Source: Toxonevra muliebris
Taxonomy: Eukaryota; Arthropoda; Insecta; Diptera; Pallopteridae
Assembly (NCBI GenBank): GCA_963691655.1
Contig: OY829326.1
Coordinates: 11,334,878 to 11,398,877, forward strand
DNA: 64,000 nucleotides
Direction of reading: 5' to 3'
The notes under the pieces are model-generated. The model ran no database searches. It had not been told where the DNA came from and saw nothing but the letters and a program-made list of their open reading frames with translations. Each line of letters opens with the position of its first letter. Positions within the stretch are counted from its first letter, which is position 1. Both the position numbers and the translations under genes were made by a program. Shown here one piece after another: positions 63,641-64,000 of this stretch.

Positions 63641-64000
63641 AGAAGAAAAGGTGTCTGCGACAGTATAAAACGTCTTCTCCCCTATAGAAAAGGTGTCTCC
63701 GACAGTATAAAACGTCTTCTCCCCTATAGAAAAGGTGTCTCCGACAGTATAAAACGTCTTCTCTCCTATAGAAGAAAAGGTGTCTGCGACAGTATAAAAC
63801 GTCTTCTCCCCTATAGAAAAGGTGTCTCCGACAGTATAAAACGTCTTCTCCCCTATAGAAAAGGTGTCTCCGACAGTATAAAACGTCTTCTCTCCTATAG
63901 AAGAAAAGGTGTCTGCGACAGTATAAAACGTCTTCTCCCCTATAGAAAAGGTGTCTCCGACAGTATAAAACGTCTTCTCCCCTATAGAAAAGGTGTCTCC
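63641..64000. repeat. 129-bp trimer higher-order repeat at the right edge
   Basis: A 45+42+42-bp trimer (GAA unit with T18, then two C18/C37 units) repeats with starts at 63,641, 63,770 and 63,899, exactly 129 bp apart, and is still in register when the window ends. The same trimer is present once more at 62,511-62,639. Its full extent lies outside the window. Confidence 0.88.

Larger units (their letters stand above)
9353..64000. repeat. 42-bp satellite array, right of the assembly gap
   Basis: Continuation of the same tandem array to the end of the window, in the same orientation, starting at unit position 37 after the gap. Unit-length variants occur as 41, 43, 45 and 55 bp and are confined to particular regions, listed as separate entries. 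No flanking unique sequence, transposon or gene appears. The array continues past base 64,000, where the sequence stops inside a unit. Confidence 0.98.
59401..64000. repeat. Region F: 45-bp units with GAA insertion
   Basis: Contains 45-bp units with AGAAGAAAAGG in place of AGAAAAGG (starts 59,407; 60,208; 60,628; 61,219; 62,046; 62,091; 62,511; 62,640; 63,231; 63,276; 63,641; 63,770; 63,899), always with T18 in the same unit and G37 after the insertion. 13-bp insertions (60,239-60,360; 61,251-61,320; 62,123-62,245; 63,308-63,375) usually follow one. The GAA variant is not seen upstream of 59,400, so it arose within or spread only through this part of the array. Confidence 0.92.

Noticed and set aside
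1..64000. CRISPR array
   Set aside because: There are no unique spacers between repeats. The whole 42-bp period is conserved and there are no cas genes.
1..64000. TATA-box promoters (TATAAAA in every unit)
   Set aside because: The motif is part of the satellite consensus and repeats about 1,500 times with no gene downstream. It is not evidence of promoter activity on its own.
1..64000. Telomeric repeat array
   Set aside because: No TTAGGG-, TTAGG- or TTTAGGG-type tracts were seen, and the unit is much longer than known simple telomere repeats.
1..64000. CENP-B box
   Set aside because: The CTTCGACAG variant offers TTCG, but the following A and CGGG positions of the box are not matched.
1..64000. 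tRNA, rRNA or other structured RNA genes
   Set aside because: No sequence outside the 42-bp periodicity is long enough to hold one.

Overview
The whole window lies inside one satellite-DNA array. Apart from a 200-base run of N (9153-9352), essentially every base belongs to a head-to-tail tandem repeat with a 42-bp unit, about 1,500 copies, all in the same orientation. Neither end of the array is inside the window. I found no supportable protein-coding gene, RNA gene, mobile element, CRISPR array or replication origin. The unit carries TATAAAACGTCTTC at unit positions 2-15, CTATAGAAAAGG at 20-31 and TGTCTCCGACA at 32-42. Its main variable sites are position 18 (C or T), position 37 (C, G or T), position 24 (A or G) and position 33 (G, T or A).

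Long tandem arrays with higher-order structure, plus a round 200-N scaffold gap, point to a eukaryotic chromosome-scale assembly (centromeric, pericentromeric or other heterochromatin). I cannot name the organism. Two CpG sites per unit are kept in nearly all copies, which fits a genome with little CpG methylation or an array homogenised recently. This is inference.

Layout. 1-7,870: 42-bp units varying at positions 9, 18 and 37. 7,871-25,090: interspersed 43-bp units (CCCCAAATAG) and TATGG units, broken by two stretches of plain type (9,353-10,800 and 13,531-15,810). 25,091-31,453: plain units with many scattered small indels. 31,454-31,481: a short segment that is not a normal unit. 31,482-34,818: uniform, indel-free 42-bp units. 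34,819-59,400: a family marked by 13-bp internal duplications (55-bp units), GTTTCTCC and GTATCTCC variants and a linked CCTCTCTCC/ATAAAAAAGG variant. 59,401-64,000: the same family plus a 3-bp GAA insertion (45-bp units), ending in an emerging 129-bp trimer.

Above the 42-bp level, blocks of variant units recur in the same order at fixed offsets: about 3,233, 1,858, 2,330-2,498, 2,960-3,002 and 1,883-2,012 bp, with local 168-bp and 129-bp multimers. This is the record left by unequal exchange and segmental amplification. All long open reading frames come from 42 being divisible by three, with three of six frames free of stops in the consensus unit. The largest overlap one another in different frames on the same DNA, so none is annotated as a gene.
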